Assembly: GCA_023415235.1 (NCBI GenBank)
Contig: JAEZLP010000041.1
Span: 1 to 63,519 of the forward strand
Direction: 5' to 3'
DNA length: 63,519 nt
DNA from: Bacillota bacterium
GTDB taxonomy: Bacteria; Bacillota; Clostridia; Peptostreptococcales; Anaerovoracaceae
This document shows positions 34,426-43,492 of the stretch, piece after piece (position 1 is the stretch's first letter; each line of letters starts with the position of its first letter). The notes beneath the pieces were generated by a model that saw only the letters and a program-made list of their open reading frames with translations, ran no database searches and was not told the origin of the DNA. Both the position numbers and the translations under genes were made by a program.

Positions 34426-35808
34426 TCAGATCGTGGCTGATTTGCTCCCGGATCCGTCCCTTTTCAGATCAAGCTGCTTTATTTTCAGCTGCAAGTTTTT
34501 TCTGGCCATATTGATCTCATCGGCTGTGGCGGAAATGTTCCAGTTGTTTTTTTCCAGCATCTGCAGGAAATATTTCCTTTCAAAACAGCGTTTCGCCTCT
34601 TGAAAGTTCATTTTATCCATGTTCTCGTCCCAATTTTCCTGCCCTCTGATTTCCTTGGGCAGCTTTTCAGGCCCAATATCGGAACCGTCGGAAAAGACCA
34701 CAAGACGTTCCGTCAGGTTCTTCAGTTCCCGCACATTTCCTTTCCAGCTGTATCTTGTGAGCACTTCTTCCGCTTCCCGGGTAAGCTTTACCGCCGGCTT
34801 TTTCATCTCATTGCAATAGTGCAGGATATAGTGGTTTAACAGCATTGGAATGTCTTCGCTTCGGTCTCTCAGGGGCGGACTGTTCAGGGGTACCACGTTG
34901 ATCCGGTAGTAGAGATCTTCTCTGAAATTCCCCGCTTCAACCTCCGCCTTCAAATCTTTGTTGGTGGCCGCAACGAGGCGGAAGTCCACCTTTATGGTCT
35001 TGATTCCCCCAACCCGCTCAAATTCTTTTTCCTGTATGACCCTCAGCATCTTGCTCTGAAGCTTGGGTGAAAGCTCGCTGATTTCATCCAGGAACAGGGT
35101 TCCGCCTCTGGCCAATTCAAATCGGCCGGGCTTGGCGGCAATGGCACCCGTAAAGGCTCCTTTTTCATGTCCGAAGATTTCGCTTTCCAGGACAGACTCA
35201 GCCAAGGCGGCGCAATTCACCTTCACCATTGGGCCGTTTCTGTTCAGGCTGTTTTCATGAATCAATTGGGCGATTATTTCCTTTCCCGTTCCGCTCTCTC
35301 CGGTAATCAATACGCTGGCATTGGTCGGCGCCACCTGCATGATTTCTTCCCGCAGCGCCTGGATTTCTCTGCTGTTTCCCAGCAGCCTGTCATCATGGCC
35401 CAGCATGGAAATCCGTGTCCTCAGATTTTGATTCTCCGAATGCAAGGATACAAATTCAAAGGCTCTCTTTATATTCAGCAGCAATTGATCGATTTCGATA
35501 GGCTTGATCATATAGGTATAGGCTCCAACCTCCATGGCTTCCACCGCGCCGGTAATCGAGCCTTCTCCCGTCAGCATCATGGTCAGGATGGATGGGTACG
35601 CCTTTTTAATCTCTTTCAACACTTCAATGCCGTTCATCTGAGGCATGTATACATCGCAAATCACCACCTGGAAATATTCATCATCCAGCCTTGCCAGACC
35701 CTCCGCCCCGCCGGTTGCTGTAGCGACCTCATATCCGTTGGTTCTCAGGATTTCCGAGTATACATTTAAAAAGCTTACATCATCGTCAATCATTAGAATT
35801 CGATTCAT
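34426..35808 (-). CDS. Sigma-54-dependent response regulator (NtrC family)
   Basis: A 460-residue activator: receiver domain (residues about 1-120; phosphoacceptor Asp in VVICDVYMPQMNG), AAA+ domain (about 140-380; Walker A GESGTGKE, sigma-54 loop GAFTGA, Walker B LFLDEIS) and a C-terminal Fis-type helix-turn-helix (NISATADEINMARKNLQLKI). The ATG at 35808 follows AAAGGAG seven bases upstream and overlaps the end of the kinase gene by 23 bases. Likely target: the sigma-54 promoter at 34224-34239 just downstream. Confidence 0.93.
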   Translation of the reverse strand: MNRILMIDDDVSFLNVYSEILRTNGYEVATATGGAEGLARLDDEYFQVVICDVYMPQMNGIEVLKEIKKAYPSILTMMLTGEGSITGAVEAMEVGAYTYMIKPIEIDQLLLNIKRAFEFVSLHSENQNLRTRISMLGHDDRLLGNSREIQALREEIMQVAPTNASVLITGESGTGKEIIAQLIHENSLNRNGPMVKVNCAALAESVLESEIFGHEKGAFTGAIAAKPGRFELARGGTLFLDEISELSPKLQSKMLRVIQEKEFERVGGIKTIKVDFRLVAATNKDLKAEVEAGNFREDLYYRINVVPLNSPPLRDRSEDIPMLLNHYILHYCNEMKKPAVKLTREAEEVLTRYSWKGNVRELKNLTERLVVFSDGSDIGPEKLPKEIRGQENWDENMDKMNFQEAKRCFERKYFLQMLEKNNWNISATADEINMARKNLQLKIKQLDLKRDGSGSKSATI

Positions 35809-38110
35809 CCTCAATCTCCTTTCCCGGCAATACGATTCTCATCTGTGTCCGATCAGAATTCATCGCTTCAATCATGCCTTTGCTCTTTTCAATCTCCTTC
35901 GAAACGATCCAGAGCCCAAGGCCTGTTCCCTGATGCTTGGTGGTATAGAAGGGCTGGAAGATTCTCTTTAAATCCTTCTCCGGTATCCTCTCTCCCGTAT
36001 TTGCGATTATGATTTCCGTTTTGTCTCCGGAAATGCTTCTGGCGGATATTTCAATTTCCCCGCCTTCAGGCATTGCATCGATGGCATTGGTGATCACGTT
36101 TAAAAAAATATGTTTAAAGGAGTCCGGATCCCCATAGATAGAAAGAGACTCCTCTTCAAGGTTCATATTGATGTTTATTTTTCTTTTCACCAAATCCTGG
36201 CGGACCAGCAGGAGAATCTGCTCCAGCATTCCCTTTAACAGAACCTTTGATTTCATGTCCCGGGACCTCCTGGAAAAGTCCAGCATGTTATAAATGATTC
36301 TTTCCGCCCGGGAAACGCTGGTATTGATCTCCTCTAAAGCTTCTGCCTGCTTTCGCCCATCCTGCCCGTGCTTCAGCAAATACGCGGCGCCCTTGATCAC
36401 TGCCAGCGGATTTTTCAATTCATGAGTAATACCGGCGACCAATTGTCCCAGACCAGCCATTTTCTCAGACTGAAGCAGCTCTTTTTGAAGCATGACTTCC
36501 TCTGTGATTTTTCTGCTGTAAACCACCGCCTCTTTTACTTCTCCCTTTTCATCAAAAACCGGATAGCTGGATATATTGTAAATATTCTGGTTATAAATCA
36601 CTTCTCTGCTGCTTACTGCTCCCCTTTCAAAGGTGTCCTTCACCGGGCAAACCTTGCAGAAGCCATCGGTATGGCCGATGAGCTCGCAGCAGTCCCTTCC
36701 CAAAGCCTGCTTGAAATCGGAAATCTTCAACAGCTCCAACCCTTTTTGATTTATCATGTTGACGGTAAAATCGGGCTTTACAATCATCATCACACCGCCC
36801 AGGCTGTTGATGACCGTCTCCAGCTGATTGGTCCTGTAGATCAGCGAAGAAGTGTATTCGCTGATTTCACGACTCATTTTATTATAGGCTGCGCCCAGCA
36901 GCCCGATTTCATCCTCCGAGGTAATCTTTACCTGACCAAAATTGCCGTCCGCCATTCGTTTCACATCCTCTGTCAGAGCTTTAATAGGCGATGTGATTCG
37001 ATTGGATAAAATAGAGGCCATTGCCAGGCAGATCACCAGCAATATCGCCATCATTAGCCAGAAGCCCCTAGTCTGCTCGCTGGAGCCTATGGCATATTCC
37101 GATTTTTTCACCTCGATACCTACGCTCCAATCTATATTTTTAATCGGCGCAAAAGCGATCATACTGTGCTGACCTTTTTTGTCCGCATAATAGGAAATTC
37201 CCGTTTCGCCCTCCACCATTTTTTCAAGAATCCTTCGATACGCGGAGTCTTCGTACCTGTGCTTCAAAAGGTTGAGCTGGTAGCGTTCTCCCGTATCACT
37301 GACAATATCCATCATATCAGGATGGTAAATAACGTCTCCTTCCTCGGAGATCACAAAGGCAAAGCCCGTATTTCCAATGCGAAAATCCGCAATCGAGTCG
37401 GCAATCGCCTTGAGAGAGACATCAATGCACACTACTCCTCCCAGTTCACCCTTCACATAAAAAGGACTGGAACAGGTGATGACCCATCCCTTGCCGCCAT
37501 AATCGTAATAAGGGTTTGTCCAGACGGCTTTTCTCTGCGGATTGTTTTCGCCTACGGCTCTGGTGTAAAAATAATCGCTTCGCTGATCGTGATCCGGCTC
37601 AAAAGCCTTATTGTCCAGATAGGGATATACCCGAAGCAGACCATTTTCGGTGACGAGATAAGCATATCCCACCTCCTCATTCTGTTTCAGGATATTGACC
37701 ATGGCCTTCTCAATCTGTTCTGTATTCAGAACTTCCCCTATCAATTCATCGGTCAACTCGACATTGTTGGGCAAATATACGCTGGTTTTTCCTTCGGTTT
37801 CTTCCAGGTGTCTTTCCAATACGCCTTGCTCATCCCGCCTGTATTCAGGGGGCAATTGAGCGGGATCATAGGGTTTTTCCATAACATAGGCCGCCCAATT
37901 GGCAAAATTCACCGTTTCATTTTCAATACTCTTCAGATTCTTTTCTAAAGCGGAGGTTTTTTCCTTTACGATCGCGCTTAAACTGTCCTCCACCCGCTGT
38001 TTTTCCAATTCCCCGGTCTTATTGATAAAAACAAGGGTGAAAATGATAAACGGGATAAGACAGATTGCGATAAAGAAAATCATCGTTCTTCGTATAAAAG
38101 ACTTTTTCAT
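35786..38110 (-). CDS. Sensor histidine kinase, Cache-HAMP-PAS
   Basis: A 774-residue membrane kinase: helix (about 8-28), large extracellular dCache-type sensor (about 35-340), helix (about 350-370), HAMP (ITSPIKALTEDVKRMADGNF), PAS domain (about 430-535), HisKA with the phosphoacceptor in GITHELKNPLAVIKG and HATPase_c (NAIDAMPEGG, TGLGLWIVSK). Cache domains often bind amino acids or carboxylates, which fits the neighbouring APC permease. The PAS domain has a cysteine cluster (DCCELIGHTDGFCKVCPVKD). The ATG at 38110 is chosen because AAGGAG lies six bases upstream. Confidence 0.93.
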   Translation of the reverse strand: MKKSFIRRTMIFFIAICLIPFIIFTLVFINKTGELEKQRVEDSLSAIVKEKTSALEKNLKSIENETVNFANWAAYVMEKPYDPAQLPPEYRRDEQGVLERHLEETEGKTSVYLPNNVELTDELIGEVLNTEQIEKAMVNILKQNEEVGYAYLVTENGLLRVYPYLDNKAFEPDHDQRSDYFYTRAVGENNPQRKAVWTNPYYDYGGKGWVITCSSPFYVKGELGGVVCIDVSLKAIADSIADFRIGNTGFAFVISEEGDVIYHPDMMDIVSDTGERYQLNLLKHRYEDSAYRRILEKMVEGETGISYYADKKGQHSMIAFAPIKNIDWSVGIEVKKSEYAIGSSEQTRGFWLMMAILLVICLAMASILSNRITSPIKALTEDVKRMADGNFGQVKITSEDEIGLLGAAYNKMSREISEYTSSLIYRTNQLETVINSLGGVMMIVKPDFTVNMINQKGLELLKISDFKQALGRDCCELIGHTDGFCKVCPVKDTFERGAVSSREVIYNQNIYNISSYPVFDEKGEVKEAVVYSRKITEEVMLQKELLQSEKMAGLGQLVAGITHELKNPLAVIKGAAYLLKHGQDGRKQAEALEEINTSVSRAERIIYNMLDFSRRSRDMKSKVLLKGMLEQILLLVRQDLVKRKININMNLEEESLSIYGDPDSFKHIFLNVITNAIDAMPEGGEIEISARSISGDKTEIIIANTGERIPEKDLKRIFQPFYTTKHQGTGLGLWIVSKEIEKSKGMIEAMNSDRTQMRIVLPGKEIEDESNSND

Positions 38111-38192
38111 GCTGCGCTCCTTCATCTTCCGACACCATTACCCTTATTATACATGCTTTTGCGGCTCCGGAAAAACCATATTTGTCAGAAGG

Positions 38193-38226
38193 AAAAAAAA
38201 GCGCGCGCTCTTTGCAAAGCACACGC
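38193..38226 (-). terminator. Terminator of tyrS
   Basis: On the minus strand GCGTGTGCTTT-gc-AAAGAGCGCGCGC followed by eight T, about 30 bases past the tyrS stop. Confidence 0.8.
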
Positions 38227-38253
38227 CTTTATTGAATCATTTTGATGATTGAA

Positions 38254-39498
38254 CTAGATCAGCTCCACCATGTGGAAGGTCTTCTTGCCTTTTTTGATCA
38301 GGATCTTTCCGTCCTTGAACATGTCCTTGGTAACCATCAGCTTTGTGTCGGTCACTTTTACATCATCGATGGTAAGTCCGCCCTGTTCGATGGTACGGAA
38401 GCCGTCTCCCTTGCTGGAAACCAGCTTCAGCTCAGCGATGAGGCTTACGACGCCCATGCCTTCTCCTTCAAATAAGGAAGCGGCCATCTGGGTTTTCGGA
38501 ACATCGTCCATATTTCCGCCCCCTGCAAAGAGAGCTCTTGCCGCGTCCTGGGCCTTTTGCGCTTCCTCCTCTCCGTGTACCAGCTTGGTCACCTCGTAGG
38601 CGAGGATTTCCTTTGCCTTGTTGATCTCGGCGTCCTTCAGTGAGGAAAGCCTTTCCACCTCGTCCATAGGAAGGAAGGTCAGCATGGACAGACAGGTTCT
38701 CACATCCGCATCCTCGACGTTTCTCCAGTACTGATAGAACTCGTAGGGAGAGGTCTTTTCTGGATCGAGCCAAAGGGCGCCCTTCTGGGTTTTACCCATC
38801 TTCTTGCCTTCGCTTGTGGTGAGAAGGGCAAAGGTCATTCCGTAAACCTGATCTCCCATTTCACGCCGGACAAGATCAACTCCCCCAAGAATGTTGGACC
38901 ACTGGTCGTCTCCTCCGAACTGCATCATACAGCCGTATCTGCGGTGAAGCTCCAGGAAGTCATAGGACTGCATCAGCATGTAGTTGAATTCCAGGAAGGA
39001 AAGTCCTGTTTCCAGACGCTGCTTGAAGCACTCTGCCGTCAGCATTCGGTTCACGGAAAAATGTCTGCCGATGGACCGGATGAAATCCACGTAATTCAAT
39101 TCCAGCAGCCAGTCCGCGTTGTTGTCAATGATGGCCTTTCCGTCAGAGAAATCGAGGAATTTGCTGAAGGTCTTCTTGAATTTTTCTCCATTGGCGCGGA
39201 TGACATCCTTCGTCATCATCTGACGCATATCCGTTCTTCCGGAAGGATCTCCGACCATGGTCGTTCCTCCCCCGATCAGTACGATCGGAACATGCCCATA
39301 CCGCTGCATATGCATCATGACGATAATCTGCATGAAATGTCCCACGTGCAGACTGTCCGCCGTCGGGTCGAATCCGATGTAGAACGTGACCTTTTCCTTT
39401 CCAAGCAGCTCCCGAATTTCCTCCTCATGGGTTGTCTGCCTGATTAAACCTCTTTCTTTTAAAACGTCAAATACGTTTCTGTCTTGTGCTGTTTCCAT
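38254..39498 (-). CDS. tyrS: Tyrosyl-tRNA synthetase
   Basis: A 414-residue class I aminoacyl-tRNA synthetase. The HIGH-type motif is LHVGHFM (about residue 50) and the KMSKS-type motif is KKMGKTQKG (about residue 232). An S4-like C-terminal domain (IEQGGLTIDDVKVTDTKLMV) completes the usual layout. It charges tRNA-Tyr with tyrosine in the cytoplasm. Only 64 bases separate it from the upp gene upstream, so there is no room for a T-box leader. Confidence 0.96.
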   Translation of the reverse strand: METAQDRNVFDVLKERGLIRQTTHEEEIRELLGKEKVTFYIGFDPTADSLHVGHFMQIIVMMHMQRYGHVPIVLIGGGTTMVGDPSGRTDMRQMMTKDVIRANGEKFKKTFSKFLDFSDGKAIIDNNADWLLELNYVDFIRSIGRHFSVNRMLTAECFKQRLETGLSFLEFNYMLMQSYDFLELHRRYGCMMQFGGDDQWSNILGGVDLVRREMGDQVYGMTFALLTTSEGKKMGKTQKGALWLDPEKTSPYEFYQYWRNVEDADVRTCLSMLTFLPMDEVERLSSLKDAEINKAKEILAYEVTKLVHGEEEAQKAQDAARALFAGGGNMDDVPKTQMAASLFEGEGMGVVSLIAELKLVSSKGDGFRTIEQGGLTIDDVKVTDTKLMVTKDMFKDGKILIKKGKKTFHMVELI

Positions 39499-39562
39499 AA
39501 TTATCTATCCTTCTTCTGTAATAACTGATATCGTAGAATTTTTTTCGCGTCGCTATTTTAAA

Positions 39563-40192
39563 CTATTTTGTTCCGTACAATCTGTCGCCCGCATCTCCCA
39601 GACCCGGTACTATGTACTTATGGTCGTTGAGATGGCTGTCCTTGGCAGCAATATAAATATCCACATCCGGATGCTTGTTCTGAAGTACGTCGATTCCTTC
39701 CGGCGCTGCGATCAGGCACATGAAAGCAACCTCTTTCGCGCCTCTTGCCTTGATAAAATCAATGGCCGCCGCTGCGGATCCGCCGGTTGCCAGCATGGGG
39801 TCTACGACGATCACCTGTCTGTTTTCAATATCCGCAGGCAGCTTGCAGTAGTATTCCACGGGCAAATGGGTTTCCGGATCACGATACAGTCCGATGTGTC
39901 CGACCTTGGCATTGGGAACCAGTTCCAGCATTCCGTCCACCATTCCCAGTCCTGCTCTCAGGATCGGTACGATGGCGATATCCTCGCCCTTCAGCACCTT
40001 CATTGTAGCCCTGCAAAGCGGAGTTTCAATTTCCACTTCCTGAAGTGGGAGGTTTCTCGTCACTTCATACGCCATGAGCATGGATATTTCTCTGACAAGC
40101 TCTCTAAAATCCTTTACGCTGGTATTTTTGTCGCGGATCATTGCTGTCTTGTGCTGAATAAGCGGATGATCAAATACATAAACTTTTCCCAT
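39563..40192 (-). CDS. upp: Uracil phosphoribosyltransferase
   Basis: A 209-residue enzyme of standard length that makes UMP from uracil and PRPP for pyrimidine salvage. Motifs are FDHPLIQHKTAMIRD, PILRAGLGMVDG, VDPMLATGGSAAAAI (PRPP-binding) and GDAGDRLYGTK at the C terminus. The ATG at 40192 follows GGAGG and matches the family start; an upstream in-frame start at 40243 is not used. Part of the rho-to-upp housekeeping run. Confidence 0.96.
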   Translation of the reverse strand: MGKVYVFDHPLIQHKTAMIRDKNTSVKDFRELVREISMLMAYEVTRNLPLQEVEIETPLCRATMKVLKGEDIAIVPILRAGLGMVDGMLELVPNAKVGHIGLYRDPETHLPVEYYCKLPADIENRQVIVVDPMLATGGSAAAAIDFIKARGAKEVAFMCLIAAPEGIDVLQNKHPDVDIYIAAKDSHLNDHKYIVPGLGDAGDRLYGTK

Positions 40193-40288
40193 TTTCTTAC
40201 CTCCAAATACTTTTATAAACCAATCTATTAAATAGCGGAACATCGAACCAGTCCGTATTCCGCTTGGGATCCTATCCTGTGCGGCGGG

Positions 40289-40720
40289 CTATATGCAGTC
40301 CAGCAGATCCACTCTGCGCTGATGCCTTCCGCCTTCAAATTCCGTATAGAGCCACACGTCCACAATCCCCAGAGCGAGGTCCGGTTCCAGAATCCTTCCG
40401 CCCAGAGCCAGCACGTTGGCATTATTATGCTTCCTCGACATTTCGGCCATAAACAGGCTTGTGCAGAGAGCGCACCGTATTCCCTTCACCTTGTTGGCTG
40501 CGATGGAAATCCCGATCCCTGTTCCGCAGATGACGATGCCCCGTTCGGCGTCTCCTCTCATGACCGCTTCTCCGCAGGCCTTTCCATAGTTGGGATAATC
40601 CACGGATTCATCCGAATGGCACCCCAGATCCAGAACTTCGATCCCTTTCTCCTGAAGATGGGCTTTCACCATCTTTTTCAGTTCAAAGCCGCCATGATCT
40701 GCAGCCAATGCAATTTTCAT
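40289..40720 (-). CDS. rpiB: Ribose-5-phosphate isomerase B
   Basis: A 143-residue LacAB/RpiB-type isomerase, interconverting ribose 5-phosphate and ribulose 5-phosphate. Signatures are IALAADHGGFELK, CHSDESVDYP and GIVICGTGIGISIAANKVKG with the catalytic Cys. The order tsaC-rpiB-upp is common in Firmicutes. AGGAGG precedes the ATG at 40720. Confidence 0.94.
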   Translation of the reverse strand: MKIALAADHGGFELKKMVKAHLQEKGIEVLDLGCHSDESVDYPNYGKACGEAVMRGDAERGIVICGTGIGISIAANKVKGIRCALCTSLFMAEMSRKHNNANVLALGGRILEPDLALGIVDVWLYTEFEGGRHQRRVDLLDCI

Positions 40721-40745
40721 ACAGCACCTCCTGATAAAATTCCCG

Positions 40746-41840
40746 TTAATGCACGGTGACGATGTTATATCCGGCGGATTTCAGCATCCGGTTCATGACC
40801 GCGAAGCCAACTCCGTCCTTTTCGCTCAGTGCGCCTGCCAGAATCAGGTCAACGCCCTGATCGTCAAGATCTCGCAATTTGGCAAAGAATTCGTGGGCCG
40901 CTTCAATAAAGGCCTTCTCTTCAAATAAAATCACGCCGACCTTCAGTCCCAGCCTCTCGTTGAGTCCTTTCAGGCGTTCAATCTCACTTTTCACCTTGTC
41001 ACGCTGTCCCTCTACGATGGTCATGTCCGCTTTCGGCGCGTAGTGGGTATATTTCATCCCAGGCGCCTTCGGCGCAAAGTCCTCCTCACCGTCTCCTGCA
41101 GCCGGCTCCTTCCGGCGGTTCAGCGCCGGATCCATAGCAACCTTTTCGCCGATGGCGGCCTCAATGCTTTCCGCTGTAATGATGCCAGGTCTCAGAATGG
41201 TCGGCACATCGCCGGTCATATCCAAAACCGTGGATTCGATTCCCACCCTGCAGTCGTTTCCGATCAGGATGGCGTCAATCTTTCCTTCAAGATCGGCAAC
41301 CACGTGCTCTCCCTTGGTTGGACTTGGTCTGCCGGAAATATTTGCGCTGGGAGCAGCGATCGGACAGCCCGCCCTGCTGATCAATTCCAGAGCGACAGGG
41401 TCATCCGGCATGCGGATGGCGACTGTATCCAGTCCCCCGGTAGTAATGTCCGGAACATCCGGTTTTTTCGGAAGAACGATGGTCAGAGGTCCCGGCCAGA
41501 AATTGTCGATCAGACGAATAATCTTCGGCGACAGCATGGGAGTCAACTCCCCGATATTGCTGGCTCGTGCAATATGAACGATCAGCGGGTTGTCACCGGG
41601 CCGGCCCTTCGCTTCATAAATCCTGGCAACCGCTTTGGCGTCCATGGCGTTGGCTCCGAGTCCGTAAACCGTCTCGGTAGGGAAGGCCACCAGGCCTCCG
41701 CCAGCAAGGATCTCTGCAGCCTGATCGATCTTGCCTAATGCTTCGCTGACCTTGGCGTTGGCCTCATCTTCGTCGTAGACCATGCTCTGCTCCAGATTGT
41801 GTTTATTCAAATCCCTTACATCAAAGATTTTTGTTATCAT
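40746..41840 (-). CDS. tsaC: Threonylcarbamoyl-AMP synthase, Sua5 type
   Basis: A 364-residue protein of the longer Sua5/YwlC class: an N-terminal YrdC domain (FPTETVYGLGANAMD, KGRPGDNPLIVHI, KPDVPDITTGGLDTVAIRMP, GCPIAAPSANISGRPSPT) plus a C-terminal Sua5 domain (ending GFAVMNRMLKSAGYNIV). It forms the activated intermediate for the t6A37 modification of ANN-decoding tRNAs. Its place between prfA and rpiB is the standard Firmicute order. Some Firmicutes use the symbol ywlC. Confidence 0.93.
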   Translation of the reverse strand: MITKIFDVRDLNKHNLEQSMVYDEDEANAKVSEALGKIDQAAEILAGGGLVAFPTETVYGLGANAMDAKAVARIYEAKGRPGDNPLIVHIARASNIGELTPMLSPKIIRLIDNFWPGPLTIVLPKKPDVPDITTGGLDTVAIRMPDDPVALELISRAGCPIAAPSANISGRPSPTKGEHVVADLEGKIDAILIGNDCRVGIESTVLDMTGDVPTILRPGIITAESIEAAIGEKVAMDPALNRRKEPAAGDGEEDFAPKAPGMKYTHYAPKADMTIVEGQRDKVKSEIERLKGLNERLGLKVGVILFEEKAFIEAAHEFFAKLRDLDDQGVDLILAGALSEKDGVGFAVMNRMLKSAGYNIVTVH

Positions 41841-41911
41841 ACCAATTACCTATTTATACCTTAAACGAGGCGGTTTTGAGAGAACAGCCAATGCAAGGCG
41901 CCCCCGCAATA

Positions 41912-42979
41912 TTAAAAATTCTTCATTTTTTCCGCCTGATCCGACGTAATCAACCCGTCGATGATCTCATCCAGATCGCCGTCCAGAAATTGATCAAGCT
42001 TATATAGTGTTAGCCCTATTCGGTGATCTGATACGCGTCCCTGCGGGAAGTTGTAGGTCCGGATCCGTTCGCTCCGGTCTCCAGATCCTACCTGACTCTT
42101 TCTTGCCTCGGAGATTTCCTTGTTCTGCTCCTGGAGCTTGACGTCATAAAGTCTTGCGCGCAGCACCTTGAAGGCTTTTTCTTTATTTTTAATCTGCGAT
42201 TTTTCATCCTGGCAGGTTACCACCAGACCTGTGGGAATATGAGTCAGTCTGACCGCGGAGTCCGTTGTGTTAACGCACTGGCCGCCGTTTCCGGATGCGC
42301 GGTATACGTCAACGCGAACGTCGTTAGGGTTAAGATCTACTTCCACATCGTCGATTTCCGGAAGCACCGCGACGGTTGCCGCCGAGGTATGGATTCTGCC
42401 GCTGGATTCGGTTTCCGGCACTCTCTGGACTCTGTGAACGCCGCTTTCGTATTTCAATCTCGAATACGCGCCCCGTCCCTTGATGAGAATGACGGCTTCC
42501 TTGATGCCGCCGATTCCGGTATCATTGACGTCCATCATTTCCGTCTTCCAGCCTCTGCGTTCCGCATATCTCATATACATTCTCAAAAGGTCGCTGCCGA
42601 ACAGTCCGGCCTCCTCTCCGCCGGTTCCCGCCCTGACTTCGAGGATTACGTTCTTGTCGTCGTTGGGGTCTTTGGGGAGCAGCAAAATCCGAAGCTCGTT
42701 GCTCAGAGCTTCCTGCTTTTCCTCCAGCTCCGCAAGCTCCAGCTTTGCAAGCTCTCTGAGCTCCTCGTCCATACCGCTGTCATTGAGCATTTCCTTTGTG
42801 TTTTTCAGCTCATCGGTTGCTTTCTTGTATTCCTTATATTTGTTCACGATGGGCTCCATCTCCGCCATATCCTTCATGGATTTCTGCCAGACCGCCTGAT
42901 CGCTGATCACGTCCGGATCGGATACCTTCAGAGAGAGCTCCTCGTATTTTTCCTGGATAAAGTCTAGTTTATCGTACAT
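41912..42979 (-). CDS. prfA: Peptide chain release factor 1
   Basis: A 355-residue class I release factor for UAA and UAG. The universal GGQ is in RASGNGGQCVNTTDSAVRL (about residue 230), which triggers peptidyl-tRNA hydrolysis. The stop-codon-reading region is VHRVQRVPETESSGRIHTS. The ending DEIIDGLITSDQAEKMKNF is typical of RF1. It lies with prmC, whose enzyme methylates the GGQ glutamine, in the usual order. Confidence 0.96.
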   Translation of the reverse strand: MYDKLDFIQEKYEELSLKVSDPDVISDQAVWQKSMKDMAEMEPIVNKYKEYKKATDELKNTKEMLNDSGMDEELRELAKLELAELEEKQEALSNELRILLLPKDPNDDKNVILEVRAGTGGEEAGLFGSDLLRMYMRYAERRGWKTEMMDVNDTGIGGIKEAVILIKGRGAYSRLKYESGVHRVQRVPETESSGRIHTSAATVAVLPEIDDVEVDLNPNDVRVDVYRASGNGGQCVNTTDSAVRLTHIPTGLVVTCQDEKSQIKNKEKAFKVLRARLYDVKLQEQNKEISEARKSQVGSGDRSERIRTYNFPQGRVSDHRIGLTLYKLDQFLDGDLDEIIDGLITSDQAEKMKNF

Positions 42980-43098
42980 TTATTTTCAACTCCTACTCTC
43001 TGCACAATGTGATTGTTCCGAACTGCCCGGAAGCTGCAGTTGGAAATCTAAATCTAAATTTAATCCCAAATAGTATAGCATAAATTTAGCCTAAAAAA

Positions 43099-43122
43099 AA
43101 CTGGAAATAAGAATTTCCAGTT
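43099..43122 (-). terminator. Terminator of rpmE
   Basis: On the minus strand AACTGGAAA-loop-TTTCCAGTT followed by TTTTTT, about ten bases past the rpmE stop. Confidence 0.85.
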
Positions 43123-43132
43123 AATTTTGCTA

Positions 43133-43333
43133 TTAATCGATATTGAACTTTTTCTTGAACTTTTCGACACGACCGCCGCGATTGATAAACTTTTGCTGCC
43201 CCGTAAAGAACGGATGACAAGCAGAGCATACATCCAATCTAAGTTCATCCTTAGTCGATTTCGTAACAAATGTGTTTCCACATGCACAGGTAACTGTACA
43301 TTCTTTATAATCTGGATGGATTCCTTCCTTCAT
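43133..43333 (-). CDS. rpmE: 50S ribosomal protein L31, zinc-binding type
   Basis: A 66-residue L31 starting MKEGIHPDYKECTVTCACGN. The four cysteines of the zinc-binding (C+) form are present: CACG near residue 16 and CSACHPF near residue 37. The ending is FINRGGRVEKFKKKF. The ATG at 43333 follows AGAGGTG; an in-frame start seven codons earlier is less likely. Zinc starvation would not require this copy if a C- paralogue exists elsewhere; none is in the window. Confidence 0.95.
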   Translation of the reverse strand: MKEGIHPDYKECTVTCACGNTFVTKSTKDELRLDVCSACHPFFTGQQKFINRGGRVEKFKKKFNID

Positions 43334-43492
43334 GCTTTTCACCTCTTTCCGCAAGTATATCTATCAAAAATATAATATTCTAAACGATAGCTATTAAATA
43401 GTAGCACAACTCACCTCATATGGCAAGTACTTTTTTGCCCGATTCTTATGAATCCCGTCAGATCCGGCATGGTGAATAATGGCATTCTGAGG

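Noticed and set aside
39499..39562. Possible T-box leader before tyrS
   Set aside because: Only 64 bases separate upp and tyrS, too short for a T-box with antiterminator, and no T-box motif is visible.
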